NCBI RefSeq assembly: GCF_001591645.1
Contig: NZ_BCVH01000005.1
Span: forward strand, 124,001 to 188,000
Reading direction: 5' to 3'
Length of the DNA: 64,000 nucleotides
From: Robertmurraya korlensis NBRC 107688
GTDB taxonomy: Bacteria; Bacillota; Bacilli; Bacillales; Cytobacillaceae
Shown: piece by piece, positions 15,990-24,966 of the stretch
How positions within the stretch are numbered: position 1 is the stretch's first letter
Layout of the letters: each line of letters opens with the position of its first letter
Notes under the pieces: model-generated
Seen by the model: only the letters and a program-made list of their open reading frames with translations
Told to the model about the DNA's origin: nothing
Databases searched by the model: none
Position numbers and translations under genes: made by a program

Positions 15990-17768
15990 TTGACTGGAAC
16001 TTACCTGGAATTACACGCAATGGATAAAGAGCTATTGTTTGAAGCGTTTGCCCATTCACCATTAGGGATGGTGGTGTTAGGGATAAATGGAAGTGTAGTA
16101 AAAACAAACTCTTCCTTTTGTCATTTTACAGGATATTCAAATGAAGAACTCGTACATCTAGGTCTAAGAACGGTCCTATTTGAAGAGGACTATCAAGCAA
16201 TCGTTTTAAACTATACTCAGTTAATCGCTGGAGACCTAGATGCTTTCCAATTAGAAAAGCGATTTGTTCATAAGAATGGAGAAGTGATTTGGGGTGCGAT
16301 AAGTGCTCATAAGGTTACCACATCACAAGCGGATTATATTATTGGCCAGGTTGTCGATATCACCCAAAGGAAAAAGGCAGAGCCAGAAATGGAAATGCTT
16401 CGGTCCTTCTATAACTATGCCTCTGAAGGTATTGGGATTTTTGATGTCGAGGGTCATATTATTCAGGTTAATAAAGCATTCGAAGAGATATTTGGTTGGA
16501 TGGAATCCGAAGTTCGTGGCAAAAAACTTCCTGTTACACCTTCCTTTACTTATGATCATGCAGTGTACTTGGTTGAGGAAACCCTAAAGGGAAATATCAT
16601 CAAAAATTTTGAGACAATAAAGCAAACAAAGGACGGCCAGTATATTACAGTAAGTATCACCATGTCTCCTATTTATAACCGGGATGGTGAGATTGTTGCG
16701 CTGTCTGGGATCGTAAGGGATATAACAGAGCAAAAGGCTGTTGTCGCTCAGCTAGAATCTTTTATTGATAATCATTTAGATCCTATTTTAATCTTTAACG
16801 AAGAGGGAACTCTTACAAGAGCCAATTCTGCATTTGAAGTAGATTTTGGATGGAGCCATCAGGAGCTTGTCGGGGTTAATTTGCTAGATGTGGAATTTTC
16901 ACCTGAAGACAAAGAAGGAATAAAAAATAAAATTCTTCGTGGAGAAAGTCTGGAAGGTTATGAAACCATCTTTAAGAAGAAAAATGGGATAGCAATGGAT
17001 GTTATGATTACAAGTTTCCCGATTAAGGACCATCAAGGGGCTATGAACGCTATAGCTGTTAGTTTTCGAGATATAACGGATCGCAAACATGCAGAAGAAC
17101 TAATGATTCAGTCAGAAAAACTATCGATTGCAGGACAATTGTCAGCAGCTATTGCGCATGAAATTAGAAATCCAATTACGGCTATAAAAGGATTTTTAAA
17201 GCTATTGCAGAACTCAAATGAAAAACAGCTTTATTACGAAATAGTTGAGTCTGAAATTGCTAGAATTGAATTGATATTGAGTGAACTATTATCACTTGCA
17301 AAGCCACAAAAAAGTAATTTTAAAGAAACGGATCTCCGATTCACCTTAAAGCAATGTATTTCCCTATTAGAGTCAGAAGCCAATATGAAGAGTGTTCAGG
17401 TGGATTTAAAACATGATGAAAATCTTCCTATTCTTCATTGTGATGAGAACCAAATTAAGCAAGTATTCATTAATTTTATGAAAAATGCTTTTGACGCAAT
17501 GCCAGATGGCGGATACCTCAATATTGAAATGGAATATTGTGCGCTTGCCTCTGGAATATCGATTCGTTTCAAAGATACCGGTTGCGGGATTCCGCAAGAC
17601 ATTCTATCCAAGATAGGCCAACCCTTTTATACAACAAAAGAAACAGGCACTGGATTAGGTTTTATGGTAAGTAAAAACATAATTGAGGGCCATAGTGGTA
17701 CTGTACATATCTCCAGTGAAGTAAATGTAGGAACAACTGTTGAAATCATTTTACCTAAAGAAAAATAA
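15990..17768 (+). CDS. Soluble three-PAS sporulation-type histidine kinase (KinA/KinE-like)
   Basis: 592 residues, no membrane helices. Three PAS domains (about 12-128, 135-250, 255-368), each with DIT-type ends, then HisKA with AAIAHEIRNPITAIKGF (phosphoacceptor His390) and HATPase_c with NFMKNAFDAM, DTGCGI and FYTTKETGTGLGF. This H-box type is that of sporulation phosphorelay kinases that phosphorylate Spo0F. The start is TTG 15990 with AGGGGATAG before it; ATG 16020 is an alternative without a ribosome site. Together with sda upstream it suggests an input to sporulation initiation. Ligand unknown. Confidence 0.88.
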   Translation: MTGTYLELHAMDKELLFEAFAHSPLGMVVLGINGSVVKTNSSFCHFTGYSNEELVHLGLRTVLFEEDYQAIVLNYTQLIAGDLDAFQLEKRFVHKNGEVIWGAISAHKVTTSQADYIIGQVVDITQRKKAEPEMEMLRSFYNYASEGIGIFDVEGHIIQVNKAFEEIFGWMESEVRGKKLPVTPSFTYDHAVYLVEETLKGNIIKNFETIKQTKDGQYITVSITMSPIYNRDGEIVALSGIVRDITEQKAVVAQLESFIDNHLDPILIFNEEGTLTRANSAFEVDFGWSHQELVGVNLLDVEFSPEDKEGIKNKILRGESLEGYETIFKKKNGIAMDVMITSFPIKDHQGAMNAIAVSFRDITDRKHAEELMIQSEKLSIAGQLSAAIAHEIRNPITAIKGFLKLLQNSNEKQLYYEIVESEIARIELILSELLSLAKPQKSNFKETDLRFTLKQCISLLESEANMKSVQVDLKHDENLPILHCDENQIKQVFINFMKNAFDAMPDGGYLNIEMEYCALASGISIRFKDTGCGIPQDILSKIGQPFYTTKETGTGLGFMVSKNIIEGHSGTVHISSEVNVGTTVEIILPKEK

Positions 17769-17798
17769 CCTCATCCGAGAGTGGATGAGGTTATTTTT
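17761..17798. terminator. Bidirectional terminator between converging genes
   Basis: AATAACCTCATCC (17764-17776) pairs with GGATGAGGTTATT (17783-17795), flanked by A-run and T-run, so it can end transcription from both sides. Confidence 0.9.
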
Positions 17799-18084
17799 AT
17801 CCAATATAAGCGATGATTCCTTCGTTGTCGTCTAAATGTAGTTTAATGGGAGCGTATGGATCACGGCCTACAAATTCCTCGAGCCAAAGTCGTAACGCTT
17901 CTATCAAATTAGCCGTGATTAATATCTGGTTTCGCTGATTGACAAATACTTCAGCAGAAAATCCGTGGTCATCATCATACATAAGTTCTACTTCTACTTC
18001 TTCGGGCTTCACTTGCTTTTTCCTTGCAATATAGACACAAACAGCATTGATGATATCTTGTTCAGGGATAATTAGCTTCTCCAT
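17797..18084 (-). CDS. YxcD-like conserved protein (DUF2653)
   Basis: 95 residues, acidic, no membrane segment. The layout and the segment KPEEVEVELMYDDDHGFSAEV resemble YxcD/DUF2653 of Bacillus, a family without known function. It overlaps the 3' end of the upstream membrane-protein gene by 13 bases, so the two are co-translated. The identification rests on remembered similarity. Confidence 0.7.
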   Translation of the reverse strand: MEKLIIPEQDIINAVCVYIARKKQVKPEEVEVELMYDDDHGFSAEVFVNQRNQILITANLIEALRLWLEEFVGRDPYAPIKLHLDDNEGIIAYIG

Positions 18085-18512
18085 GAGTCTGCATTCTCTT
18101 GCTTCTTTTTCTTTTTAAGAGCTGTGAATACCATGCGAATGATGTTAATTAAAATCAAAATAGCGAATACATTAACCATCAACCCAAGGATCGAACCTAA
18201 CATACCCATGTTTGCGAAAAGACTACCAAACAATAGACCAGCTAGCCCACCAATCATAAGCCCCTTCATCAACCCACCAGAGAAAAATCCTTTATTGGCT
18301 GAGGTAGATTTCGTTGTAGATGTAGTATCCGTTTTTTTACTTTGAATGGTTGAATTGTTATTGGTTGTTGTATTTGTATTATTGTTAAAGCTTCTTTTTC
18401 CCGATTTATACGATTTCGCTTCCACTGTTGTGGTGTGGTCCTGGAACACAACGTTTCCAACCGGTGAAAAAATGAGTGCTGCCATAAGCAAGGCTGATAA
18501 TAACTTTTTCAT
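18072..18512 (-). CDS. Secreted/membrane protein with Asn/Thr-rich linker and Gly-rich membrane segment
   Basis: 146 residues. A signal peptide (about residues 1-31, ending ...TTVEAK) is followed by a low-complexity Asn/Thr/Ser/Lys linker (35-72), a Gly-rich segment GGLMKGLMIGGLAGLLFGSL (78-98) and a hydrophobic helix (105-130), then a basic tail. The Gly-rich part resembles the segment before Tim44-like domains, but no such domain follows. Upstream partner of the YxcD-like gene. Function not recognised. Confidence 0.75.
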   Translation of the reverse strand: MKKLLSALLMAALIFSPVGNVVFQDHTTTVEAKSYKSGKRSFNNNTNTTTNNNSTIQSKKTDTTSTTKSTSANKGFFSGGLMKGLMIGGLAGLLFGSLFANMGMLGSILGLMVNVFAILILINIIRMVFTALKKKKKQENADSWRS

Positions 18513-18618
18513 TTCTTTAGTTTTCCCTCCGCAAAGTTTATTTCTACTACTCTATTCTATACGAATGAAAGTAGAAAGGGTTTCATTTTTAAAAAATAAA
18601 TAGTAGGAAGATAATAGA

Positions 18619-18638
18619 ATCTTGAAATCGCAAATAAA
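18619..18638 (+). repeat. Solitary copy of the 20-bp ATCGCAAATAAA repeat
   Basis: ATCTTGAAATCGCAAATAAA matches the 20-base unit of the array at 29819-30078 in its AATCGCAAATAAA half. It sits downstream of the PBP terminator. The same motif occurring 11 kb away suggests a dispersed family. Confidence 0.6.
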
Positions 18639-18648
18639 ACAACTAAAC

Positions 18649-18677
18649 GAAAAACTCCCGCACACATAGCGGGAGTT
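18649..18677 (-). terminator. Terminator of the penicillin-binding protein gene
   Basis: On the minus strand AACTCCCGC (18677-18669) pairs with GCGGGAGTT (18661-18653), followed by a short T-run. Confidence 0.85.
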
Positions 18678-18688
18678 CCATCTTCTTT

Positions 18689-20761
18689 TTATTTCATCTG
18701 AAAATACGTATCAAGCACTCTTCGTCCAATGGTTAAATTCGGAGAAGGTCCTGTGTCTCCGGTGTACACCCATGGAACAATAACAGCCATAGCTACCTCT
18801 GGGTTACTAGAAGGGGCATAGCTAATTAAGCTTACATTCATGACTTCTGGTGGTGCGTTCTTTGGATATTGATCTCGTTCTGGTCCGTCATAGAAGGATT
18901 GGGCGGTACCTGTTTTTCCAGCAGGACTGTAAGGTGCGGAACTAAACGCTTTCGCCCCTGTTCCAGCTGTCATTACCCTTCGAAAGCCTGTTTGAACTCT
19001 CTCAATCCATTCATCCTTCATGCTCACACGGTTTAAAATAGTTGGTTCTATTTCTTTATACACGGGACCAAGCTGATCGCTAGTTGAACCTGGTTCACGA
19101 ATCTCCTTTACAAGATGTGGCTGGATGCGGTAGCCGCCGTTAGCAATCGTGGCGGCATACTGAGCTAGCTGCATCGTTGTATACGTATCGTATTGGCCGA
19201 TTACCAAATCGAGTGCAAAACCTGGTTTGGTTGACGGTCCTTTAAATCCAATCATCTCATTTGGCAGGTCAATTCCTGTTTTTGCACCTAAGCCAAATTG
19301 GGCAAAGGAATCTCTAATTTTTGAAAAAGTGTCTGGAGCTAAGCTTAACGGACCATTTGGTACATACTGCCCTCCTCCGATTTTTATAGCAGTACGGAAC
19401 ATATACACGTTAGAGGATTGCTCTAACGCATATAAGTCATTAATTGGCCCCATATTTCGCCATGATTTCTTTACGGGCGTCCCTTTAATGGAAAGGGGTC
19501 CGTCATGAAGGGGAGTTCCCGGTGTAATAGCTCCCGTTTGGTATCCTGTTAGAACCGTTGCTCCCTTCACAGAGGAACCAACATTATAGGAGGTAGTAAT
19601 GTTGCCAAGTGCAAAATCCTGGATTTCTAGGCTTCCCGTTTCTTCGTTCCTAGCTAGAAGCTTTCCGGCCATGGTCAGTATCTCTCCGGTATTTGGATCC
19701 ATTAAAACAACAAAGGCACGATCGAGAAACTTTGTTCCACCAAATCCCCGTTTGGTTGCAAGAAGCTCTTCTTCAAGAATTTTTTCAACGGCTAGCTGTA
19801 AATCCATATCTATGGTCAAAATTAGATCCTTGCCACGCGTACCATCGGATACAGGAACGGTTCCTACAATATTTCCGGATTTGTCTTTTAAGTATTTTAT
19901 TTTTGATTTACTTCCGCGCAGGACATCTTCATATTGATACTCCAGATAGCTTTTTCCCACACGGTCGTTTCTACTATAACCACGAGAGAGATAGTAATCT
20001 AGCTGTTCGGCTGGTATCCCTTCTTCACTAGTGGTAGTTTTTCCCAAGATTGTTTTTAATGTATTCTCAAATGAATACGTGCGCTGCCAGTCCGTCACCG
20101 TATCTACCCCAGGTAGGAAACTGAGATTCTCGCTAACCTTCGAGAATTCTTCATCCGTTACGTCAACATTTTTAACAAGATGAGGGGTATACTCATAACC
20201 GCTAGCAAACTCACGATAAATGGCGACGACCTGTATATCTTTATCCTTTAGAGAGGCCAAGTCCTCAGGGGTAATCCTCTCTAGTAAAAGAGAATAGTAC
20301 TTTTTGTTAAACTCTTTTTCACTGTCGGTGGAGTCTCTCATTGCTTCTTCTTCGGAATCGGATATTTTTTCTTTCACCAATGAGGGATTTTTTAAGATCC
20401 AATAATCCTTTTTATCACGATCTCTTACTTTCTTTGTATCCATGGTGATTAGCTTTGAGAGGTTTTCTGCTGTTGTTAACATTTCCTCCTGGCTTGCTCC
20501 CCAGTTGGTGTATGTAATTGCGTTTTGGGCAATATTATCAACTACTATTTTTCCATTTCGATCATACATTTTTCCACGTGGTACAGGTTGGCTGACCACA
20601 ATTTCATTTGTCCTCTCGAGTTCTTCTTTGTAGGCAACCCCTTGAACCATTTGTACGGTACCTAAGCGTACAATGAGGATGACAAATAGGATAAAGACAA
20701 TAAAAAATAGGAGGTTTACTCGTAAGGGAACATGCCTCCGTTTGCTAGTTTTTTTCTTCAT
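18689..20761 (-). CDS. Class B penicillin-binding protein (PBP2A/PbpH-like transpeptidase)
   Basis: 690 residues. A basic N terminus and one membrane helix (about 14-33) anchor a dimerisation region (50-320) and a transpeptidase domain. Catalytic motifs are S-S-V-K at about 396-399, SSN at 449-451 and KTG at 616-618. It cross-links lateral-wall peptidoglycan outside the membrane; PbpA/PbpH are the rod-shape pair in B. subtilis. Start is ATG at 20761 with AAGGAG 8 bases upstream; the GTG at 20770 lies inside that site. Monocistronic with its own terminator. Confidence 0.92.
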   Translation of the reverse strand: MKKKTSKRRHVPLRVNLLFFIVFILFVILIVRLGTVQMVQGVAYKEELERTNEIVVSQPVPRGKMYDRNGKIVVDNIAQNAITYTNWGASQEEMLTTAENLSKLITMDTKKVRDRDKKDYWILKNPSLVKEKISDSEEEAMRDSTDSEKEFNKKYYSLLLERITPEDLASLKDKDIQVVAIYREFASGYEYTPHLVKNVDVTDEEFSKVSENLSFLPGVDTVTDWQRTYSFENTLKTILGKTTTSEEGIPAEQLDYYLSRGYSRNDRVGKSYLEYQYEDVLRGSKSKIKYLKDKSGNIVGTVPVSDGTRGKDLILTIDMDLQLAVEKILEEELLATKRGFGGTKFLDRAFVVLMDPNTGEILTMAGKLLARNEETGSLEIQDFALGNITTSYNVGSSVKGATVLTGYQTGAITPGTPLHDGPLSIKGTPVKKSWRNMGPINDLYALEQSSNVYMFRTAIKIGGGQYVPNGPLSLAPDTFSKIRDSFAQFGLGAKTGIDLPNEMIGFKGPSTKPGFALDLVIGQYDTYTTMQLAQYAATIANGGYRIQPHLVKEIREPGSTSDQLGPVYKEIEPTILNRVSMKDEWIERVQTGFRRVMTAGTGAKAFSSAPYSPAGKTGTAQSFYDGPERDQYPKNAPPEVMNVSLISYAPSSNPEVAMAVIVPWVYTGDTGPSPNLTIGRRVLDTYFQMK

Positions 20762-20872
20762 AAACTTCACTCCTTAAAGCGAACGGCTCTACTGGTATAT
20801 ATTTCTATTTTTATCATAATCTATGACGTTCTTAATAACAATAAAGTTTCAATTTTTTGACTAATTAACAGG

Positions 20873-20984
20873 TTATTCACATGTTGTGGATTAATATTGT
20901 GAAAATGTTGTTAATAAACTGTAGACAACTTAAAACATCCACATTATCCACAATTTGTACCCTGAGTTATGCACATTATCCACA
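20873..20984. other. DnaA-box cluster (four consensus and flanking one-mismatch boxes)
   Basis: The gap 20762-21105 holds no gene but is dense in DnaA boxes (TTATNCACA): TTATTCACA at 20873-20881, TTATCCACA at 20944-20952, TTATGCACA at 20967-20975 and, directly abutting, TTATCCACA at 20976-20984. One-mismatch boxes on the minus strand lie at 20885-20893 (TAATCCACA) and 21021-21029 (TTATCCCCA). The neighbouring DNA is AT-rich. Without dnaA or dnaN nearby this is not the usual oriC; it resembles the DnaA-box clusters that titrate DnaA or control genes in B. subtilis. Confidence 0.85.
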
Positions 20985-21105
20985 AACAGGAGTACTGAAT
21001 AGGATTTTTTGAACAATAACTGGGGATAACTTAAAAAAATTTTATCAATAACCTGTCCAAATGCCTTTTTTCTTTCTATATAGAAGGTGAGAGGAGGTGA
21101 TATTG

Positions 21106-21327
21106 ATGGCACAGGCAATGATTATGGATACAAAACTAAAAGTGTTGTTTGAAAATGGAATGAACTCAAAAGGAGAAGTAATCATTAAAACGAAGACATT
21201 TAGCAATGTACGTAAGGAGGCTACAGCCGATCAGCTTTTTCAAGCGGGACAAGCACTAGCTAGTCTTTGTTCACTACCAGTAGTGAACATTGAGCGAGCA
21301 GATAATTTTGAGCTAGTAAACGCGTAA
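21106..21327 (+). CDS. DUF1659-family small protein
   Basis: 73 residues, with the family pattern of an N-terminal strand pair (LKVLFENGMNSKGEVIIKTK), a TFSNV turn and a helix ATADQLFQAGQALASL. DUF1659 proteins are common in Bacillus, usually next to a DUF2922 gene as here; function unknown. ATG at 21106 is 8 bases after AGGAGG; upstream GTG and TTG codons fall in or next to the ribosome site. Directly downstream of the DnaA-box cluster, which may overlap its promoter region. Confidence 0.8.
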   Translation: MAQAMIMDTKLKVLFENGMNSKGEVIIKTKTFSNVRKEATADQLFQAGQALASLCSLPVVNIERADNFELVNA

Positions 21328-21361
21328 ATCGAGAGTAACTATTCATTAGGAGGTGAGTAGA

Positions 21362-21580
21362 TTGGCCAAAACATTAGAATTGCAATTCATAACTGAAACC
21401 GGTGAAACAACAACCATTAGTATCGAATCCCCAAAGGAACCAGTGGATGCTGCAACGGTTAAGGTTGCCATGGATCAGATTGTTGCTTCCAATGCGTTTT
21501 ATAGTGCGAAGGGGCAGTTGGTTTCCCCTAAAGGCATTAGAGTAATTGAGAGAAATGTGACACCTTATGAACTAGCATAA
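21362..21580 (+). CDS. DUF2922-family small protein
   Basis: 72 residues, beginning AKTLELQFITETGETTTIS and containing PVDAATVKVAMDQIV, the usual DUF2922 pattern. TTG start at 21362, 8 bases after AGGAGG (21348-21353); the GTG at 21353 is inside the ribosome site. Forms a two-gene operon with the DUF1659 gene and ends in a terminator. Function unknown. Confidence 0.8.
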   Translation: MAKTLELQFITETGETTTISIESPKEPVDAATVKVAMDQIVASNAFYSAKGQLVSPKGIRVIERNVTPYELA

Positions 21581-21587
21581 ATATAAG

Positions 21588-21622
21588 AGAGAGTCGGCCG
21601 CTTTTGACCGACTCTCTTTTTG
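21588..21622 (+). terminator. Terminator of the DUF1659-DUF2922 operon
   Basis: AGAGAGTCGG (21588-21597) pairs with CCGACTCTCT (21608-21617), followed by TTTTT. Confidence 0.92.
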
Positions 21623-21660
21623 TTGGGTAAGAAAGTACAAAAATTTGCACATTGAAAATT

Positions 21661-21722
21661 ATCCAGCTTCCGCGCTAAGTAACTAGTGTACACGTTGCTA
21701 GACGGGCGCTTACGCTTTTTTT
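21661..21722. repeat. Dispersed Bacillus-type intergenic repeat (copy A)
   Basis: Begins TCCAGCTTCCGCGCTAAG and ends GCTAGACGGGCGCTTACGCT before a T-run. A shorter relative is at 39098-39131. This resembles the widespread Bacillus intergenic repeat of the form (T)CTAGCT..GCGCC...AGGCGCTTACGCTTTT. Comparison is from memory. Confidence 0.55.
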
Positions 21723-21723
21723 T

Positions 21724-22212
21724 CTACATAACAATTTTGCACCAAAGCGTATGGTCTTTAATGCGTATTCCAGCTAATTTCCCGAACGGTATGTCTCGAA
21801 CGACTTCAAGTTCATTGAAGTTAAGTGTTAGCTTGTTATCTTCGTAAGTAACCCCATCGGCATCCTTTAAAAGTTTTCGTTTCATGGATTCTTTTAAGGT
21901 AGGTTTTAGGTCGACTACCTCAAATTGCATCTTTCTACCCTTAGCCATGATAGGTTTTAGTTCAAGTCGGAATGGAACAGGTACGAGCATGACCTTCGTA
22001 TTCCCTGTTAGGACTAGGTGTTCACCTTCAAAAGAACATTGTAAATTGGAGGTTCCTTCTAATGGCTGAAGATGAAGCAGACGGTTGACGAGTTCTTCTG
22101 ACATACGAATAGGTGTGCCGGTTGCAATTTTATCGAGCAGGCTTTCCACTGTCCATGATTGATCATTCAACTCTCCAAGCTTTCGCTGCATGATTTCGAG
22201 AAACTCATTCAT
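21724..22212 (-). CDS. Conserved hypothetical protein
   Basis: 162 residues, soluble, with no Cys-rich or nucleotide-binding motif and mostly beta-strand-like sequence in the second half (MLVPVPFRLELKPI, LTLNFNELEVV). The N terminus is helical. No signal peptide. I do not recognise the family. It is transcribed towards the intergenic repeat and away from htpG, and is probably monocistronic. Confidence 0.7.
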   Translation of the reverse strand: MNEFLEIMQRKLGELNDQSWTVESLLDKIATGTPIRMSEELVNRLLHLQPLEGTSNLQCSFEGEHLVLTGNTKVMLVPVPFRLELKPIMAKGRKMQFEVVDLKPTLKESMKRKLLKDADGVTYEDNKLTLNFNELEVVRDIPFGKLAGIRIKDHTLWCKIVM

Positions 22213-22433
22213 GTGGTCTCCTCCAAGCTGTCATTTTTCTAGTTGGTCGAATACATTCATTACATTATATGGACGCTAAAGTAAAAAATGAGTAAAGTTG
22301 CAAAAAGTTATGTATAGACTTTTCATGTTGCAAAAAAAAATCCTCTGAAGTCCTAAAAATAGAAGTCAATGCCCTGTACGTAAACTAAAGTGTCCATCTC
22401 AGGCATACAAATCAACCCCGAGTGTCCACAAGT

Positions 22434-22494
22434 GGTGACAGACACCCTTCGTGGACAAAAAGGGGCATTTTGTCCACGGACGGTGTCTGTCACC
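22434..22494. repeat. 61-bp palindromic repeat GGTGACAGACACC...GGTGTCTGTCACC (copy A)
   Basis: Perfect 13-base inverted arms at 22434-22446 and 22482-22494, with inner arms CGTGGACAAAA/TTTTGTCCACG, so the whole element folds as one hairpin. A second copy of the same 61-bp length is at 38977-39037. Together with the CIRCE element and promoter it occupies the 394-base gap before htpG. Confidence 0.85.
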
Positions 22495-22501
22495 GTATCT
22501 A

Positions 22502-22530
22502 TTGACATGGGTGGCTTTTGTGTGATATTA
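22502..22530 (+). promoter_or_regulatory. htpG: Probable sigma-A promoter of htpG
   Basis: TTGACA at 22502-22507 is followed 17 bases later by ATATTA (22525-22530) as a possible -10. The CIRCE operator begins 10 bases downstream, the usual position for HrcA repression. Confidence 0.6.
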
Positions 22531-22539
22531 AAATAGTGG

Positions 22540-22566
22540 TTAGCACTCTAGGGGATAGAGTGCTAA
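22540..22566 (+). promoter_or_regulatory. CIRCE operator (HrcA-binding site) upstream of htpG
   Basis: TTAGCACTC (22540-22548), nine bases, GAGTGCTAA (22558-22566): an exact CIRCE inverted repeat. HrcA represses through it and is released on heat shock. In B. subtilis CIRCE controls dnaK and groE, whereas htpG is not in the HrcA regulon, so this is a different wiring. Confidence 0.95.
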
Positions 22567-22606
22567 TAGGGTGTACATAAATTATTTTCTGAGAGGGGAT
22601 TTATGA

Positions 22607-24484
22607 ATGGAAAAGAAGCAATTCCAGGCAGAGTCAAAGAGATTATTAGACATGATGATTCACTCCATTTACACACATCGAGAGATTTTTCTGCGTGAGT
22701 TATTATCAAACGCAAGTGATGCGATTGATAAAATTTATTACCGTGCCTTAACTGATGAAAATATTACATTTGAAAAAGACAACTATTTTATAAAAATAGC
22801 TGCTGACAAAGAGAGCAGAAAATTAACGATTACCGATACAGGAATTGGTATGACCAAGGAAGAACTTGAAAACAATCTTGGGGTCATCGCAAAAAGTGGC
22901 TCTCTTGCCTTTAAATCAGAAAACGAACTAAAAGATGGACATGACATTATTGGGCAGTTTGGTGTTGGTTTCTATTCTGCATTTATGGTAGCAGACGTGG
23001 TGACGGTGATCACAAAGGCACTCGGTAGCGATACGGCTTATAAATGGGAATCACAAGGTGCTGATGGGTATACGATTGAACCTTATGAGAAAACTGAAGT
23101 GGGAACGGAAATCATTCTTACGATTAAACAAAACACAGAAGACGACAACTATGATGAATTTTTAGAAGAATATCGTTTGAAATCGATTGTGAAAAAGTAC
23201 TCTGACTTCATCCGTTACCCTATTAAAATGGATACGACGAGCAAACGCCTAAAGGAAGGCAGCGAATCGGATTACGAGGATTATACAGAAGAACAAACGA
23301 TTAATAGTATGGTACCGATCTGGAGAAAGAACAAAAACGAATTAACAACAGAGGATTACGAAAACTTCTACGCTGAAAAGCATTACGGCTTTGATAAACC
23401 ATTAAAGCATATTCACATCAGTGTGGATGGAGCCGTTCGTTATAATGCGGTGTTATATATTCCAGAAAAAATCCCATTTGATTACTACACTCAGGAATAC
23501 GAAAAAGGATTAGAGCTGTATTCAAACGGTGTTCTTATTATGAATAAATGCGCGGATCTATTACCGGACTATTTCAGCTTTGTGAAAGGGATGGTTGATT
23601 CAGAAGATTTATCACTCAATATCTCGAGAGAAATGTTACAGCATGATCGTCAATTAAAACTAATTGCAAAAAATATTAAAAACAAAATCAAAGGGCAGCT
23701 CCAAAGCTTGTTGAAGGATGACCGTGAAAAGTATGAAGCATTTTTCCAATCCTTTGGTCGTCAATTAAAGTTTGGAGTGTATAGTGATTTTGGTAGCAAT
23801 AAAGAGACGCTTCAAGATCTCATTATGTTCTATTCGTCTAAGGAAAAGAAACTTGTTACATTGGATGAGTATGTGTCAAGAATGCCTGAGGATCAAAAGT
23901 ATATTTACTATGCGTCAGGTGAATCCATTGAGCGAATTGAAAAACTTCCACAAACAGAGCTAGTTGCTGATAAAGGTTACGAAATCCTGTATTTCACAGA
24001 TGATATTGATGAGTTTGCGATTCGCATGCTGATGAATTACAAGGAAAAAGAATTCAAGTCTGTCTCTAGTGGTGATCTAGGAATTGAAGAGCAAGCAGAT
24101 GAAAAAGAAGCGGTGGAGCAAACGGAGAACCAAGAACTGTTTGATTTTATGAAATCAGCCCTTGGAGATAAGGTAAAAGCTGTACGTGTATCCAAACGTC
24201 TCAAGTCACATCCTGTATGTTTAACAACAGAGGGTGACGTTTCCATTGAGATGGAGAAGGTTCTTCAAGCGATGCCAAATAGCCAAAACGTTAAAGCGGA
24301 CAAGGTGTTAGAAATCAACGTCAACCACGAAGTTTTCAGCTCCTTAAAGGATGCGTATGCAAATGATAAGGATAAGTTAACCCTATTTACAGGGCTACTA
24401 TACAATCAAGCCTTGCTCATCGAAGGATTACCAATTCAAGATCCAGTTGAATTTACAAACGATATTTGCAAAATTATGGTGTAG
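22607..24484 (+). CDS. htpG: Chaperone HtpG (Hsp90 family)
   Basis: 625 residues, full length. The GHKL ATPase domain comes first ([16 protein letters not shown] near residue 27, DTGIGM near residue 80, [11 protein letters not shown] near residue 120), then the middle domain (NISREMLQ near residue 340) and the C-terminal dimerisation domain. ATP-dependent cytoplasmic chaperone. ATG at 22607 with GAGAGGGG upstream; an ATG at 22603 is out of frame. Controlled by the CIRCE element, so a heat-inducible HrcA target here. Confidence 0.97.
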   Translation: MEKKQFQAESKRLLDMMIHSIYTHREIFLRELLSNASDAIDKIYYRALTDENITFEKDNYFIKIAADKESRKLTITDTGIGMTKEELENNLGVIAKSGSLAFKSENELKDGHDIIGQFGVGFYSAFMVADVVTVITKALGSDTAYKWESQGADGYTIEPYEKTEVGTEIILTIKQNTEDDNYDEFLEEYRLKSIVKKYSDFIRYPIKMDTTSKRLKEGSESDYEDYTEEQTINSMVPIWRKNKNELTTEDYENFYAEKHYGFDKPLKHIHISVDGAVRYNAVLYIPEKIPFDYYTQEYEKGLELYSNGVLIMNKCADLLPDYFSFVKGMVDSEDLSLNISREMLQHDRQLKLIAKNIKNKIKGQLQSLLKDDREKYEAFFQSFGRQLKFGVYSDFGSNKETLQDLIMFYSSKEKKLVTLDEYVSRMPEDQKYIYYASGESIERIEKLPQTELVADKGYEILYFTDDIDEFAIRMLMNYKEKEFKSVSSGDLGIEEQADEKEAVEQTENQELFDFMKSALGDKVKAVRVSKRLKSHPVCLTTEGDVSIEMEKVLQAMPNSQNVKADKVLEINVNHEVFSSLKDAYANDKDKLTLFTGLLYNQALLIEGLPIQDPVEFTNDICKIMV

Positions 24485-24489
24485 GTAAG

Positions 24490-24524
24490 AAGGGCACTCA
24501 GATAAAATGAGTGCTCTTTTCTTT
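24490..24524 (+). terminator. Terminator of htpG
   Basis: GGGCACTCA pairs with TGAGTGCTC (one G-T pair) around a 7-base loop, followed by TTTTCTTTTT. Confidence 0.85.
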
Positions 24525-24591
24525 TTACCCTCAAAAAAATGAACCAGCAACCTAAATATATAGAAAAAGTGGAGAAAGGTGGAAATATAGG

Positions 24592-24843
24592 ATGATTTTT
24601 CAATTACCTATTCACTCTTCTGAAAAAGTGACAGACGTATATATGAACAAACTTACTAGTAATGGTTTTATTATTGCGATTCCTGACATACATTGGTCTA
24701 TCTTTTTACCGGAAAATGGTACAAAGGATAGTCACTACCAACATATTTTACAATCATTAATGTTTCAGTTATTTGAAGGAAATGCAGAAAGCTTAGCAAA
24801 AGACATTATTACCTTGTTAGAAGGGCAGTTCTTTAGAAGATAA
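24592..24843 (+). CDS. Hypothetical protein, YueH-like
   Basis: 83 residues, with GGAGAAAGGTGG as ribosome site. The segment IIAIPDIHWSI resembles the AIPE-x-HWS region of Bacillus YueH-type proteins, but the match is by eye and weak. No signal peptide or metal motif. It lies alone between htpG and the pectate-lyase-like gene; the following 120 bases contain no gene. Confidence 0.6.
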   Translation: MIFQLPIHSSEKVTDVYMNKLTSNGFIIAIPDIHWSIFLPENGTKDSHYQHILQSLMFQLFEGNAESLAKDIITLLEGQFFRR

Positions 24844-24966
24844 GAGTTGCCTTTTTAACCAATCCCCTCTTTAGCCTCAAAATTCTTACACTTATTACCT
24901 TGTTATTGTATGAAGAGGTATACTACTATGAAGGTATATACTATCTTCACCTGGAGGTGACAGGTT

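Noticed and set aside
20873-21029. Chromosomal origin oriC
   Set aside because: DnaA boxes are dense, but no dnaA, dnaN, rpmH or recF gene is present in the neighbourhood; a titration or regulatory cluster is more likely.
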